Assembly: GCF_019431045.1 (NCBI RefSeq)
Contig: NZ_JAHXPT010000008.1
Coordinates: 124,001 to 188,000, forward strand
Direction of reading: 5' to 3'
DNA: 64,000 bases
Source: Clostridium weizhouense
GTDB lineage: Bacteria > Bacillota > Clostridia > Clostridiales > Clostridiaceae
Part shown: piece after piece, positions 8,196-16,664 of the stretch
How positions within the stretch are numbered: the stretch's first letter is position 1
Layout: every line of letters begins with the position of its first letter
Translations under genes and position numbers: made by a program
The notes under the pieces: model-generated
What the model saw: only the letters and a program-made list of their open reading frames with translations
Told to the model about the DNA's origin: nothing
Database searches by the model: none

Positions 8196-8639
8196 TTATT
8201 TTAAAACCAAAGTTATTTTTTCAGTAGATATTTCAAGAAACATATTTAAATTTTTAATTTCTTTTCTACATACATCTAAAATCCTATTTCTTGATAATTT
8301 TCTTTGATAATAATCATGTACATATCTATTTCTTAGTTTGATAATTTTTTGAAGTTTTTTTGAATCTTCTTTAGATATAAATCCAAAGTCACTAGATACT
8401 TGAACTATATCAGAACCAGATTTATTTGGGATAAGATTATCTGTAGAAACTAAGTAAGTTTCACACATATCAATTATAAACTCACAAAAAGAGTTAAAGT
8501 AAGAAATCATAGCTTCATCAATTATTTCATCTTCACTATTAGGACTTCTTTCTAGGCATTCTCTTATTCTAATTAAAAGAATTTTACTTTCAGAAAATTT
8601 TTCTTCTAATTTTTCTTTTTTATATTTATAATAAACCAT
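8196..8639 (-). CDS. hepT: HepT-like HEPN ribonuclease toxin
   Basis: A 147-residue all-helical HEPN-domain protein (DUF86/HepT family). The catalytic motif is complete: R103-x4-H108-x-Y110 within LRNRYVHDYY. In characterised HepT/MntA systems R and H form the RNase site, and the tyrosine is AMPylated by MntA to neutralise the toxin. The gene overlaps mntA by 14 bases and follows it, so antitoxin is made first. There is no signal peptide. The cellular RNA target cannot be inferred. Confidence 0.88.
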   Translation of the reverse strand: MVYYKYKKEKLEEKFSESKILLIRIRECLERSPNSEDEIIDEAMISYFNSFCEFIIDMCETYLVSTDNLIPNKSGSDIVQVSSDFGFISKEDSKKLQKIIKLRNRYVHDYYQRKLSRNRILDVCRKEIKNLNMFLEISTEKITLVLK

Positions 8640-9051
8640 TTCTATACTCCTTTAAATCTTTTAAATTTTGTTCTCGTATTATTTCTAAATATTCTCTATC
8701 TCTTTTAAAAGTAGAGTATCCAAGTATATAATCTAAGTATTTTTCTTCTAAAATAATTATTTTATCATTACTATTTATAAGCATTTCTCCAAAAGGATAA
8801 ATAAAACCATTTATAAATGTTAGATGTATATTATCGTATTGAAAATGATTTTGTAAAATAGGGATTAAATAATCTTCAATTTCCAGTTCATCTTTCCATT
8901 CTAGTTCTTTGATAGATAGAATCATAATATCTATATCACTTTTACTTTTATCAAAACAATATGTATTGTAACTTCCAAAAGTACCAATACATATAATGTT
9001 TTTTAGATTATCTAAATTTAATTTACAATCAGATAGTTTAATTCTATCCAT
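8626..9051 (-). CDS. mntA: MntA-like nucleotidyltransferase antitoxin
   Basis: A 141-residue minimal nucleotidyltransferase. The active site is G26-S27 followed by the D39-x-D41 pair in SKSDIDIMIL, so metal and nucleotide binding residues are present. The spacing between GS and DxD is 11 residues, one more than the usual ten, and the usual ARG after GSY is replaced by NTY. By analogy with known MntA proteins it would transfer AMP onto the HepT tyrosine. It is the first gene of the pair, with a GGAGTGAT ribosome binding site and an AT-rich promoter region upstream facing the secreted-protein genes. Confidence 0.85.
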   Translation of the reverse strand: MDRIKLSDCKLNLDNLKNIICIGTFGSYNTYCFDKSKSDIDIMILSIKELEWKDELEIEDYLIPILQNHFQYDNIHLTFINGFIYPFGEMLINSNDKIIILEEKYLDYILGYSTFKRDREYLEIIREQNLKDLKEYRNGLL

Positions 9052-9203
9052 ATAATATCACTCCAATTAAATTTTATTGTATACATATTTATTATATCAT
9101 AAAGCAATTAGGCACAATCAAAAAAATATATTAATGTTTAAGAAATATAAATTAAGCTTGATAATAAAAAATAAATGAGTATATATTTGAATGATTAAGC
9201 TTT

Positions 9204-9233
9204 TTGCTGGTATTATTTGTATATATGTATTAT
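9204..9233 (+). promoter_or_regulatory. Candidate promoter of the paired secreted-protein genes
   Basis: TTGCTG at 9204-9209 and TATTAT at 9228-9233 with an 18-base spacer, about 60 bases before the start at 9296. No operator is evident. Confidence 0.45.
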
Positions 9234-9295
9234 AAATGGTAGAATGGAAAATGGAAAACTAAAATTAGTTAAATATTTTAAGGGGGAAACGTTTA

Positions 9296-10567
9296 ATGGC
9301 AAATAGAAAAATAAGTAGAATTTTAGGACCAATACTAGGAGTTATGGTATTTATGGCAAGTACAGGAGTAGCACAAGTAAAAGTTTTAGCAGATGATAAT
9401 GTAGGTGTAACATCAGCAAGTTATGAAAATACAGTTTCTAATGAAGAGAAGGATTATTCAATTAATATAAACAAAAGTGTTAAGCAAAATGGCTTTAAAA
9501 TAACTTTAGATAAGGTTACTGGAACAAAACATGCTTTAAAAGCAGTAGTTAAAATTGAGAGTGATAAACCTTTTGATAGAGAAAAATATAATAATATAAT
9601 ATCAGAACTTACATTTGGAAAAAGTGATTGCTGGGGTGGAGGTGAATCACAAGATTATATAAATGATAAAACTCTATTATTAACTATAGAAAAAGAAATT
9701 GACGATGAAGAATTTCCAGAAAAGGGAGAATTAAGAGTAGACATAGTAATGCCTAATCATAAAATTAATGTAGGAATAGATGCTTATGTAGATTTTTCAG
9801 AATCATTTAAAAAGACATTGGAATTAAATTTATCGTCTAAAATACCTGAATTTAATTCTACATTAAATAAATTAGAATCTAATGTTATGGGAACAAAACT
9901 TGAGTTCATTGCACCATGGAAAGACTTTGATGAAAGACGAGAAGATCCATTAGGATCTAGGTATTCATCAATGATCTTAAAAGTAGGAGATAAAATGTAT
10001 AAAACATACTGTTCAGGTAGTCACTCTTCAGATGATAAAGAGATGATAAAGACATATGAATATAAATCAGTAACTTATGATAAAATTAAAGATCAACAGA
10101 AGTTAGGTTTAATACCAATAGTTTGTTTTGTATCACGAGAAGAAAGAAATAAAACGTATGATGAAGATGAAATAAATAATAAAAAATTAGAGTCTAATAA
10201 AGAAACACTTAACAATGTTAGATACTTAAAAGAATTTGAATTTTCAGATGGAACTAAGGGAGAGATATACAATATAGAAAGAAAAGATAATACAGTAAAA
10301 GTATATTGCAAAGGAGCTTCAGAAAAAGAAAGTTTATTAATGGCAGATAATATGAATATGAATTATGATTTTAATGAGAAAGAAATTAAATTTAACAATA
10401 TATATAATAATGTACAAAATATGAGCTTTTATAAAGATTCTAATGAGGATTTAGGATATGTTGTAGAATTTAATAATGTAGATAAAGATAGAATTATAAA
10501 TTTAAATATTGAACCTATTATAAGTCAAATAGATAAATTTAAAGTAGGAGATGAAGTAAATATTTAA
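9296..10567 (+). CDS. Secreted protein with DUF4179-like domain, first of tandem pair
   Basis: A 423-residue exported protein. The signal peptide has a basic start (MANRKISRIL), a hydrophobic core to about residue 25, and likely cleavage after KVLA (residue 32). The segment YSININKSVKQNGFKITLDKV resembles the DUF4179 domain found on the outer part of clostridial anti-sigma factors, including the one at 15284 here. There is no cytoplasmic anti-sigma segment, lipobox, anchor or cell-wall repeat, so it should be released or loosely bound. It is 17 bases upstream of a close paralogue and shares its operon. Function unknown. Confidence 0.8.
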   Translation: MANRKISRILGPILGVMVFMASTGVAQVKVLADDNVGVTSASYENTVSNEEKDYSININKSVKQNGFKITLDKVTGTKHALKAVVKIESDKPFDREKYNNIISELTFGKSDCWGGGESQDYINDKTLLLTIEKEIDDEEFPEKGELRVDIVMPNHKINVGIDAYVDFSESFKKTLELNLSSKIPEFNSTLNKLESNVMGTKLEFIAPWKDFDERREDPLGSRYSSMILKVGDKMYKTYCSGSHSSDDKEMIKTYEYKSVTYDKIKDQQKLGLIPIVCFVSREERNKTYDEDEINNKKLESNKETLNNVRYLKEFEFSDGTKGEIYNIERKDNTVKVYCKGASEKESLLMADNMNMNYDFNEKEIKFNNIYNNVQNMSFYKDSNEDLGYVVEFNNVDKDRIINLNIEPIISQIDKFKVGDEVNI

Positions 10568-10583
10568 GGGGGTAGAGAGTTTA

Positions 10584-11846
10584 ATGCTAAATAGAAAATT
10601 AAGCAGAATATTAGGACCAATACTTGGAATTATGGTATTTATGAGCAGTGCAGGATTAGGACAAGTAAAAGTTTTAGCAGATGATAATGCAAATCTAACT
10701 TCAGCATGTTGTGAAAATATAAGTTCTAATCAGTATAAGGATTATTCAATTAATATAAACAAAAGCATTGAACAAAATGGATTTAAGGTAACACTAGATA
10801 AGGTTACTGGAACAAAGCATAATTTAAATGTGATTTTAAAGATAGAAAGTGATAAGACTTTAGACAAAGAAAAAATAGAAAAATTTATAAGTGAAGTAAG
10901 TTTTGCAAATGAGTATACTGATAACAGTTCTACATGGTTTGACTATTTAGATGATAGATCATTTATAATGCATTTAAATGGAGAAAAGGATGAAGAAGAA
11001 TTTCCTGAAAATGGAGAACTGAGAGTGGATCTTGTTTTACCATACTATAAAGTTAATTTAGGAATAGATAGTTATGTAGATTTTTCAGAATCATTTAAAA
11101 AGACAATACAAGAAAAAATAGATACTAAAATACCAGAATTTAACTTAAAATTAGATGAACTAGAATCAAATATTGTTGGAACGAGATTTAAATGCAGTGG
11201 GACTTATGATGAGAAAATCAATGAAGAAAAAGATTCTGCAAATTCCTTTTTGATATTAAAAAAGGAAAATATAATGTATAGAGTATCTTCAGATGGATTT
11301 TGGTCATCTGATGGAGAAGTAACAGGGGAATATATAGCTGATTCAGCAACTTATGATAGGATTAAAGATATTAATAATTTAAGTATTATTCCAATAGTAG
11401 GTCATATGTCATATGACGAAATATATAACATGTATGAAAAAGATAAAGAAAGTATTTTAGATGATAAAGAGAGGGAAATATTAAACAATGTAAAATATAA
11501 AAAAGCATTTAAATTTTCTGATGGTACTAATGGAGAGATATATAATATAGAAAGAACAGATAATAAAATAAGAGTTTATTGCAAAGGAAGTACAGAAAAA
11601 GCAGGACTTTTAATGGCAAGTAATATGTTTATGTATAATGAATTAAATAAAGAAACTAATGTTTTTAATAATACCTATGATGGAAGTAAATATATGAGTT
11701 TTTATAAGGACCCAAATGATGAACTTGGATATATTGTAGAATTTGGAAATGTTAAAGACGATAAATTAAAGGAAATTCATTTTGATATTACTACAAGTCA
11801 AATAGATAAATACGAAATAGGAAATGAAGCAAAGATATCTAAATAA
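10584..11846 (+). CDS. Secreted protein with DUF4179-like domain, second of tandem pair
   Basis: A 420-residue paralogue of the preceding protein, colinear over its whole length. It has the same signal peptide pattern ending KVLA-DD, the same YSININKSIEQNGFKVTLDKVTGTK segment, and shared YDRIKD, FSDGTNGEIYNIER, YCKGSTEKAGLLM and SFYKDPNDELGY blocks. The middle third diverges most, suggesting different ligands. GGGGG is the ribosome binding site. The pair arose by tandem duplication, and a terminator follows. Function unknown; an extracellular binding or sensing role is inference from the DUF4179 resemblance. Confidence 0.8.
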   Translation: MLNRKLSRILGPILGIMVFMSSAGLGQVKVLADDNANLTSACCENISSNQYKDYSININKSIEQNGFKVTLDKVTGTKHNLNVILKIESDKTLDKEKIEKFISEVSFANEYTDNSSTWFDYLDDRSFIMHLNGEKDEEEFPENGELRVDLVLPYYKVNLGIDSYVDFSESFKKTIQEKIDTKIPEFNLKLDELESNIVGTRFKCSGTYDEKINEEKDSANSFLILKKENIMYRVSSDGFWSSDGEVTGEYIADSATYDRIKDINNLSIIPIVGHMSYDEIYNMYEKDKESILDDKEREILNNVKYKKAFKFSDGTNGEIYNIERTDNKIRVYCKGSTEKAGLLMASNMFMYNELNKETNVFNNTYDGSKYMSFYKDPNDELGYIVEFGNVKDDKLKEIHFDITTSQIDKYEIGNEAKISK

Positions 11847-11891
11847 TACTATATTAGTTTAAATGATGATTTGAAATTATAATATAAAAAT

Positions 11892-11940
11892 AGAGCTATA
11901 CTAAACTTTAATTAAGTGATATTAGTATAGTTCTAATTTT
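11892..11940. terminator. Bidirectional terminator between convergent genes
   Basis: Arms 11892-11904 and 11922-11934 (AGAGCTATACTAA/TTAGTATAGTTCT) with a 17-base loop, then TAATTTT. It lies between the secreted-protein pair and the convergent flippase. Confidence 0.75.
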
Positions 11941-11945
11941 ATATA

Positions 11946-13412
11946 TTATATAGCTTTTCTTAAAAAGCTAAATTTATCTAATAGTTTATTAATTATATGA
12001 TAAAGTACTTTATCTTTTGTAGCAGTTAGTATTATTAAATATATTAAACTACATAAAGCAATATCTGATATACATAGAAAAAAAGGACTTAACATATATT
12101 TTTTTAAAATTATAGTTATAGGTATAAACAATAATGAATAATAAAAGTATTTTGTATTTTCAATCTTAAATAAGTTGATATTTAAGTCTAGAACATTCCT
12201 TACTACATTATATTGAAGTACTATAACAATTATATTAGAGATTAATGTAGTTGATATAGCAGTGACTATTGAAAAGTAACCGGTAAGTACTAATATTGAG
12301 TTTAGTATAAAATTAATGATACCACCAAGAAGTATTAGTATGGAATCATATTTTTCTTTTTTATAAAGATATAGTATCTGATTAGATATTATATTTTGAA
12401 TACCTAAACTTAACATATAGAGTGAGAATACAACAAGTGCAGGAATTGCTTGAAGATAGCCTCCTTTACCAAATATTAAAATTACTTCTTTTGATAAACA
12501 AGCAAGTCCAATAGATGAAGGGAATAAAAATAAGAAATATAATTTTATTGTTTTTCTCAAAAGTAATGAATATTCATTTTTTGAATTATTACCCAAATAA
12601 TTTGATAATCTTGGTAGTGTGACTGTGACTAATGTAAGCATTAAAGTATTAACTAAAGTCATAATTTTTTGAGCCATACAATAGTACCCAACATCTGTAG
12701 TACTAATATTATGTTGGATCATAAATTTGTCAAGTTGTGTATATAAAACCCCAACATTTGAAAGTATTACAGCATAAATCATAGGTTTTATATGTTTACT
12801 GAATTGTAGATTAGAAAAATCAAAAGGAATTTCTTTTTTTATATAAACAAAACTTATAATGTTATTTATAAAATTGCTTCCTATAAGTATATATAAATAA
12901 AGTAAGTAGTCTTGTTTTGTTTTTATAAATATCAAAGTTAAAATACAGCTTGCAATTCTAACAATTACAGTTTTAATAGCAATAAAACTATAGTTTTCTA
13001 AAGCTTGATTTACCCATTCTACATAGAAAATATTAAAAGATAAATTTATCCCCATCAATAAATAAGTTAAGAATAAAGGTTGATTTTTATAATTAATTAT
13101 TATGAATATTATATATGCTAATATAGCTAAAATATTTGTTAGTGTTGTTAGAACAAATAAACTAGTAAATGTTTGTCTAAGTTTAACTTTATCATCACGG
13201 ACTCGACTTATTTCTCTTAAACCATAAGTATATACACCAAAGCTTGCAAATATTAAAAAGTAAGAAGTAAGTGTATCACTACAACCAATATAACCATATA
13301 ATTCTTCACCTATTGTACTTGAAACTATTTGAAATACTATTATTGGAAGGATTATATTAAATAAGTTTAGTATTGTATTAGCCATAACATTTTTTGAAAT
13401 TGATTTAGACAT
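11946..13412 (-). CDS. Oligosaccharide flippase (Wzx/RfbX type, MATE-like fold)
   Basis: A 488-residue protein made almost entirely of membrane helices, about 12-14 of them. The N-terminus (NVMANTILNLFNIILPIIVFQIVSSTIG) and SFGVYTYGLREISRVRDD are characteristic of polysaccharide-biosynthesis flippases. These move lipid-linked oligosaccharide units across the membrane for cell-wall or capsule polymers. It stands alone without glycosyltransferases, so its substrate is unclear. RBS AGGAG precedes the ATG. Confidence 0.9.
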   Translation of the reverse strand: MSKSISKNVMANTILNLFNIILPIIVFQIVSSTIGEELYGYIGCSDTLTSYFLIFASFGVYTYGLREISRVRDDKVKLRQTFTSLFVLTTLTNILAILAYIIFIIINYKNQPLFLTYLLMGINLSFNIFYVEWVNQALENYSFIAIKTVIVRIASCILTLIFIKTKQDYLLYLYILIGSNFINNIISFVYIKKEIPFDFSNLQFSKHIKPMIYAVILSNVGVLYTQLDKFMIQHNISTTDVGYYCMAQKIMTLVNTLMLTLVTVTLPRLSNYLGNNSKNEYSLLLRKTIKLYFLFLFPSSIGLACLSKEVILIFGKGGYLQAIPALVVFSLYMLSLGIQNIISNQILYLYKKEKYDSILILLGGIINFILNSILVLTGYFSIVTAISTTLISNIIVIVLQYNVVRNVLDLNINLFKIENTKYFYYSLLFIPITIILKKYMLSPFFLCISDIALCSLIYLIILTATKDKVLYHIINKLLDKFSFLRKAI

Positions 13413-13526
13413 TATTATGCTCCTATATTTAAGATATTTTTATTTATACAAGTTTACATTTTATAGAATAAAATGTCAAATATTTGTCGGGATAAAATGA
13501 AATGTAAATAAAGATATTAAACTAAA

Positions 13527-13569
13527 GGGCTATCTAAAGATACAAATGATTTTATCTACAAGATAGCCC
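13527..13569 (-). terminator. Terminator of the PHP phosphatase gene
   Basis: Arms GGGCTATCT (13527-13535) and AGATAGCCC (13561-13569) are perfect; the loop is 25 bases. T-rich flanks lie on both sides, 11 bases past the stop codon of the minus-strand gene. Confidence 0.75.
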
Positions 13570-13579
13570 GTTTGTTTTA

Positions 13580-14368
13580 TTATAAAAGTTGTCCATTCCT
13601 TTTCCTATTATCAAAAGTAAATACATATTTAAAGCCTATATCTTTTAAAATATCATATACATAACTTATTTTTTCACCAACTCTATTACTAGTATGAGCA
13701 TCAGAACCTACAGTTAAAATTTCACCATTTAAATCTTTATACATATTTAATATTTCTAATTTAGGGAAAAGCAAGTTCTTAGACAAGCCAGAAGTGTTTA
13801 CTTCAAGTCCTTTTCCTCTAGAAATTGTAACTTTTAAAATCTCATATATGTAATCTTTATAATCTTCAAAATCATATACTCCACCCGATTTAAAAGCATA
13901 ACGTTGAACAATATCAAGATGTCCAAGTACATCAAAATCACCCATTTGTGCAAATTTGAAAATTTCCTTAAAGTAAGTTTCATATGTATATGTAACACCA
14001 TTTTCAGCAATATTATTTCTTAAGCTTTTTCCATTAAGATTATGTATTGAACCTATTATAAAGTCTAAATTATGTTTTTTAAAGTATTTATCAAAATCTT
14101 CTTTATAAAGAAGATACTCTCCAATTTCTAGACCTTTTTTTATAGAAATTTTTCCAGAATATTTATCAGAAAGTCTCTTTATCTCATTTTCATAGTCTTT
14201 AAAATTAAAGAAATTATAACTTCTATCATCAGGATCAAAACTTATATGTTCTGTTAAACATATTTCATTTAACTTCATAGAAATAGCTTTAGTTATAATA
14301 TCTTCAAAGGTTTGTTTAGAATCAAAAGAATAGTTTGAATGTAAGTGGTAATCACTTAAGTATCTCAT
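13580..14368 (-). CDS. Histidinol-phosphatase HisJ-family PHP phosphatase
   Basis: A 262-residue PHP-domain metal-dependent phosphoesterase. Metal-binding motifs are seen in order: HLHSNYSFD (H8, H10), LTEHIS, GLEIGEY, IIGSIHNLNG, LGHLDIVQRY, and the final VGSDAHTSNRVGEKI. This layout is that of HisJ/HisK histidinol-phosphate phosphatase, the eighth step of histidine synthesis. Clostridia carry several such paralogues, and without his genes nearby the substrate may be another phosphomonoester. Monocistronic. Confidence 0.85.
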   Translation of the reverse strand: MRYLSDYHLHSNYSFDSKQTFEDIITKAISMKLNEICLTEHISFDPDDRSYNFFNFKDYENEIKRLSDKYSGKISIKKGLEIGEYLLYKEDFDKYFKKHNLDFIIGSIHNLNGKSLRNNIAENGVTYTYETYFKEIFKFAQMGDFDVLGHLDIVQRYAFKSGGVYDFEDYKDYIYEILKVTISRGKGLEVNTSGLSKNLLFPKLEILNMYKDLNGEILTVGSDAHTSNRVGEKISYVYDILKDIGFKYVFTFDNRKRNGQLL

Positions 14369-14724
14369 AATAATTAATCCTTTCTAATACAATTATTGTT
14401 ATTATACTTGTACTATTATATATGTTTTAATTTAAAATGTACAAATAGCTATTTAGATGTTAAAGTTTGATTTTGCAAATATTTTAAGAAATATTGAATA
14501 ATACTATATAAATTTTATAAGAATAGATAACATTTATACTAAAAAAATAAAGCATGTTATAATTTACCTTAAAATATAAATTTATTTAAAATATTGATAG
14601 ATATAGAAATTTATAAACGAAATATTAAGTGTAAGGGGTAATAGACATTAAAAAATAAATAGTGCAATATTTTTTTATGTGTCTAAATAATATATGCAAG
14701 CTTGCTTTAGAAAGAAGGTCAAAA
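14369..14724. promoter_or_regulatory. Divergent promoter region with extended -10
   Basis: TG-T-TATAAT at 14555-14563 is a good extended -10 element reading toward the second sigma gene. The -35 is poor (TTTATA at 14533, 19 bases away). An alternative GTG start at 14662 lies in the same frame as the sigma gene but has no ribosome binding site. Confidence 0.45.
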
Positions 14725-15279
14725 ATGAAAATTGATGAAGGAAACTTTATTCTAGGTTTAATAAATAAAAATGAAAAAGCCTTAGATTATGTTATTGATA
14801 ATTATGGATGGATTATTAAATCTATTGTAAAAAAACATCTTTATAATTTAAAGAGTACTCAAGAGGAATGTATTAATGATATACTTCTTGGAATCTGGAA
14901 TAATATTAAAAGTTTTAATAGAGGTAAAGGGGATTTCAAAAACTGGGTAGCAGGAATAGCTAAGTTTAAATGTATTGATTATAAAAGAAAGTATCTAAAA
15001 GGTTTAGAGTATGAGAATATAGATGATTTAAATATAACCATTCCAGATAATACTCATCAAGAGATTATTAAGAATGAATTAGATGATGATATTAATGAGA
15101 TCTTAAATTGTTTAAAAGAAAATGACAGAGATTTATTTTATAAAGTATATATTGAGGAAAAAGAAATAAATGATATAACAAAAGAAATGGGAGTTAAAAG
15201 AGAAGTTATTTACAATAGATTATCAAGAGGAAAAAAGAAGATACAAAAGATCTTTAAAGTATTGGAAAATAGGGGGTAG
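14725..15279 (+). CDS. Sigma-70 family RNA polymerase sigma factor
   Basis: A 184-residue alternative sigma factor. Region 2 covers about residues 8-80 (ALDYVIDNYGWIIKSIVKKHL, then CINDILLGIWNNIKSFNRGKGDFKNWVAGIAKFKCIDYKRK), and region 4 covers about 128-180 with INDITKEMGVKREVIYNRLSRGKKKIQ. I placed the start at the ATG at 14725 because AGAAGG precedes it; the upstream in-frame GTG lacks an RBS. It is four bases before an anti-sigma gene with a DUF4179 domain, so the two form a regulatory pair different in type from the one at 215-1682. Confidence 0.9.
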   Translation: MKIDEGNFILGLINKNEKALDYVIDNYGWIIKSIVKKHLYNLKSTQEECINDILLGIWNNIKSFNRGKGDFKNWVAGIAKFKCIDYKRKYLKGLEYENIDDLNITIPDNTHQEIIKNELDDDINEILNCLKENDRDLFYKVYIEEKEINDITKEMGVKREVIYNRLSRGKKKIQKIFKVLENRG

Positions 15280-15283
15280 GAGT

Positions 15284-16324
15284 ATGAAGAATGATATATA
15301 TAGTATGTTAAATGAGATTAAGATAAATATTGATGATTATAAAAGAGAAGACTTTAATGATATAGAGAAGAAAGAAATAAAAGCTAATTTAAAAAAATCA
15401 ATTTTAAAAAAGAAATTTCCTAAAAGAAATGCTATAGCAGCAGTAGCTATTGTAGCTTTAACTATTGGTATATTTGGAAATAATATTGGAGTGTCAGCTT
15501 TATCAAAGGTAGGATACCTGATTAACAATGATATAGGGAGTTTTTTAGGAATAGAAAAAAATTTAGATGATTATAAGACTGTTTTAAATAAATCCATAAC
15601 TGATAATGGAATAACAGTTCAATTAAATGAGGTTATATTAGATGGAAATGAAATGACAGTTTCTTATAATGTAACATCTGATAAAAAATTAGACGAATAC
15701 GAATCTTGGGATGGATTTAATCAAATTTATGTAAATGGAAAAGCACTTAATACAGGGGCAAGTGGAAGTGCTAAAAATATTGATGACTATACAACTCAAT
15801 CAGTAATTACTTATAATTTAGAAAATTGTGATTTTACTGGAGATTTAAATATAAAACTTGAAAGTTCAAGTGTATGGTTAAATGATAATGAACAAAAAGG
15901 CAATTGGACATTTGAATTTAAAACTAGCGGGGATCAATTAAGAATAGATACTAAGGAAATAATACTTAATAATAAATTTACATTAGAAAATGGTCAAGAA
16001 TATACATTAGAAAAGTATACTGATAATTCATTAGGGCAAAAAATTTATGCTTCAATATCTAATTTTCAAAAAAAATCTTCATATGCTGTAATGTTAAAAG
16101 GATATGATGATTTAGGTAATAAAGTTGAATTTTATCCTTCTTATTCTAATAAAAAGAATGCACTATTTAAGATAGAAAATATTCATGGCAATCTTAATGA
16201 AAATGCAAAAATATTAAAATTAACACCTTATGCAGCTAAATATCCAGAGGAAAGTGGAAAGATGGATAATGAGTATAAAAAAGCAGGAGAGGAATTTACA
16301 ATAGACTTATCACAATTAAAATAA
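15284..16324 (+). CDS. DUF4179-domain membrane anti-sigma factor
   Basis: A 346-residue protein: a charged cytoplasmic N-terminus of about 45 residues (IYSMLNEIKINIDDYKRED), one membrane segment around residues 47-68 (AIAAVAIVALTIGIFGNNIG), then a large outer domain with the DUF4179 signature LNKSITDNGITVQLNEVILDG and a DUF5643-like C-terminal part. Proteins of this build next to a sigma factor are anti-sigma factors that hold it at the membrane. The start follows the sigma stop by four bases. The outer domain resembles the secreted pair at 9296-11846. Confidence 0.85.
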   Translation: MKNDIYSMLNEIKINIDDYKREDFNDIEKKEIKANLKKSILKKKFPKRNAIAAVAIVALTIGIFGNNIGVSALSKVGYLINNDIGSFLGIEKNLDDYKTVLNKSITDNGITVQLNEVILDGNEMTVSYNVTSDKKLDEYESWDGFNQIYVNGKALNTGASGSAKNIDDYTTQSVITYNLENCDFTGDLNIKLESSSVWLNDNEQKGNWTFEFKTSGDQLRIDTKEIILNNKFTLENGQEYTLEKYTDNSLGQKIYASISNFQKKSSYAVMLKGYDDLGNKVEFYPSYSNKKNALFKIENIHGNLNENAKILKLTPYAAKYPEESGKMDNEYKKAGEEFTIDLSQLK

Positions 16325-16341
16325 ATAATAAAGTTTTATTT

Positions 16342-16378
16342 AAGACTAGTTAAGTTATTAATTAACTAGTCTTTTTTG
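16342..16378 (+). terminator. Terminator of the second sigma/anti-sigma operon
   Basis: Perfect 12-bp arms AAGACTAGTTAA (16342-16353) and TTAACTAGTCTT (16362-16373) followed by six Ts. Confidence 0.9.
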
Positions 16379-16430
16379 CGTAAAGGGTTGATATTACTAG
16401 GTTTAGTATGAATTTTATGGCAAATAAACC

Positions 16431-16446
16431 TGTTAAACGTTTACAA
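16431..16446. promoter_or_regulatory. cre-like (CcpA/LacI-type) operator candidate
   Basis: TGTTAAACGTTTACAA contains the near-palindrome AAACGTTT. Read on the minus strand it starts TTGTAAACGTTTA, fitting the CcpA consensus except for one displaced C. It is 220 bases before the six-gene cluster. A possible promoter, TTTACA-17-TAATTA, overlaps it. This leaves a leader of roughly 180 bases in which I recognise no riboswitch. Confidence 0.4.
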
Positions 16447-16664
16447 TTTTGAAAGGTTCAATTAATTATAGTTCTAGAATAAGCAATTATAAAATAATTC
16501 CTTTTAAGTGAAACATTTACATAGAAATTTTTGTAAAAAGAGATGAAGTTTTAAGGGGGAATTTGGAAAAAATCACACTTTAAACTCGAAAAATAAGAGA
16601 TTACAATAAACCCATGGTTGATGAAGTTCAATCATAAAATTTAATTGAAAAAGGAGAATACAAC

